From the NCBI GenBank assembly GCA_902783535.1, contig CACZRJ010000030.1, forward strand, positions 1 to 5,690: a stretch of 5,690 nt of DNA. The letters are read 5' to 3'. The stretch is from an uncultured Ruminococcus sp. Lineage in GTDB: Bacteria > Bacillota > Clostridia > Oscillospirales > CAG-382. Under the pieces are notes generated by a model. That model searched no databases. It saw only the letters and a list, made by a program, of their open reading frames with translations, and had not been told where the DNA came from. The translations under genes were made by a program, and so were the position numbers. The stretch's first letter is position 1; each line of letters begins with the position of its first letter. Below, one piece after another: positions 5,290 to 5,690 of the stretch.

Positions 5290-5690
5290 AAACAGAAAAG
5301 ATACAGCACGACCCTCTGATCCATCTGACGAAACGTGCGCCGATGAAGCCGCTGCCGGCACTCGGCATTCGCGTCGCCGCTTTTCTGATCGCGCTTGCCG
5401 TCAGCGCACTGTTCGTATTCCTGACGGTCGGCGTCGACCCGTGGACGTTTTTGCGGACCATGGCGCGCGGAGCGTTCGGAATGCCCGGAATGGAAAACGC
5501 GGATTCATTCGACTCCTTCTGGCAGTTCCTGACTTCCAGTTATTTCTGGGCAACTTTCAAAACCGCCTGCAAACTGCTGCTGATCGGCGTGGCCCTCGCT
5601 CCCGCGTTCAAGATGCGCTTCTGGAATATCGGCGCGGAAGGCCAGGTGCTTGCCGGAGGCATGGGAGCGGCGTTCGTGATGTTCAATTAC
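5286..5690 (+). CDS. ABC transporter permease, BMP/Nup-type (truncated by the window edge)
   Basis: The first 135 codons of an inner-membrane permease of the branched-chain amino acid/ribose/nucleoside type (BPD_transp_2 family) are present and still open at the window end. A charged N-terminal segment (1-25) precedes a membrane helix at about 28-49. A soluble stretch with Gly, Met and Phe follows, then a second hydrophobic helix at about 94-108. The motif RFWNIGAEGQ (111-120) is the conserved signature of the first permease in NupP/YufP-type importers. Translation is probably coupled to the ATPase through the ATGA overlap, with AGGAAGGA at 5270-5277 as ribosome binding site. The family normally has about 350 residues and a second permease gene follows; both would lie beyond the window. 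Confidence 0.9.
   Translation, partial: MKTEKIQHDPLIHLTKRAPMKPLPALGIRVAAFLIALAVSALFVFLTVGVDPWTFLRTMARGAFGMPGMENADSFDSFWQFLTSSYFWATFKTACKLLLIGVALAPAFKMRFWNIGAEGQVLAGGMGAAFVMFNY

Noticed and set aside
3709..5361. Long minus-strand open frame opposite the ATPase
   Set aside because: It is antisense to a well-conserved ABC ATPase. The translation is rich in Arg, Asp and Phe typical of reverse-complement reading and shows no domain.

Overview
The window looks like a chromosomal segment of a moderately GC-rich Firmicutes-type bacterium, most likely an uncultured or gut-type member of the Clostridia. The reasons are a guanine-type purine riboswitch with transcription attenuation, a Xpt-type xanthine phosphoribosyltransferase, a BMP-family lipoprotein with a Gram-positive style lipobox, strong purine-rich ribosome binding sites and consensus sigma-A promoters. 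The lineage is inferred from protein flavour only. All genes lie on the plus strand.

Region 1 (about 1-1975) is a compact three-gene operon behind a near-consensus promoter at 23-50. It encodes a cytosolic glycerophosphodiester phosphodiesterase (81-809), a PRPP-dependent phosphoribosyltransferase of unassigned base specificity (821-1393) and a xanthine phosphoribosyltransferase, xpt (1403-1975). The gaps of 11 and 9 bases indicate co-transcription. The two transferases would convert free purine bases to nucleotides.

Region 2 (1976-2331) is a 356-base regulatory interval. About 100 bases have no recognisable element. They are followed by a strong promoter (2077-2104), a guanine-class aptamer (about 2132-2200), and mutually exclusive antiterminator (2190-2252) and intrinsic terminator (2230-2270) structures. 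This is an OFF switch: ligand should stabilise P1, which frees the terminator and shuts off the downstream operon.

Region 3 (2332-5690) is a BMP/Nup-type ABC importer operon. It has a substrate-binding lipoprotein (2332-3663), an intercistronic hairpin (3679-3717), a double-domain ATPase (3739-5289) and the first 135 codons of a membrane permease (5286 to the window edge, overlapping the ATPase stop by ATGA). A second permease would be expected beyond the window.

Together the window is a purine acquisition and salvage locus. The importer brings in a nucleoside or base, the riboswitch closes it when guanine or hypoxanthine is plentiful, and the neighbouring transferases turn bases into nucleotides. 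I see no mobile element, CRISPR array, tRNA or rRNA. I found no clearly unprecedented system. The best points are the readable riboswitch switching geometry, the phosphodiesterase joined to the salvage transferases, and the asymmetric ATPase.
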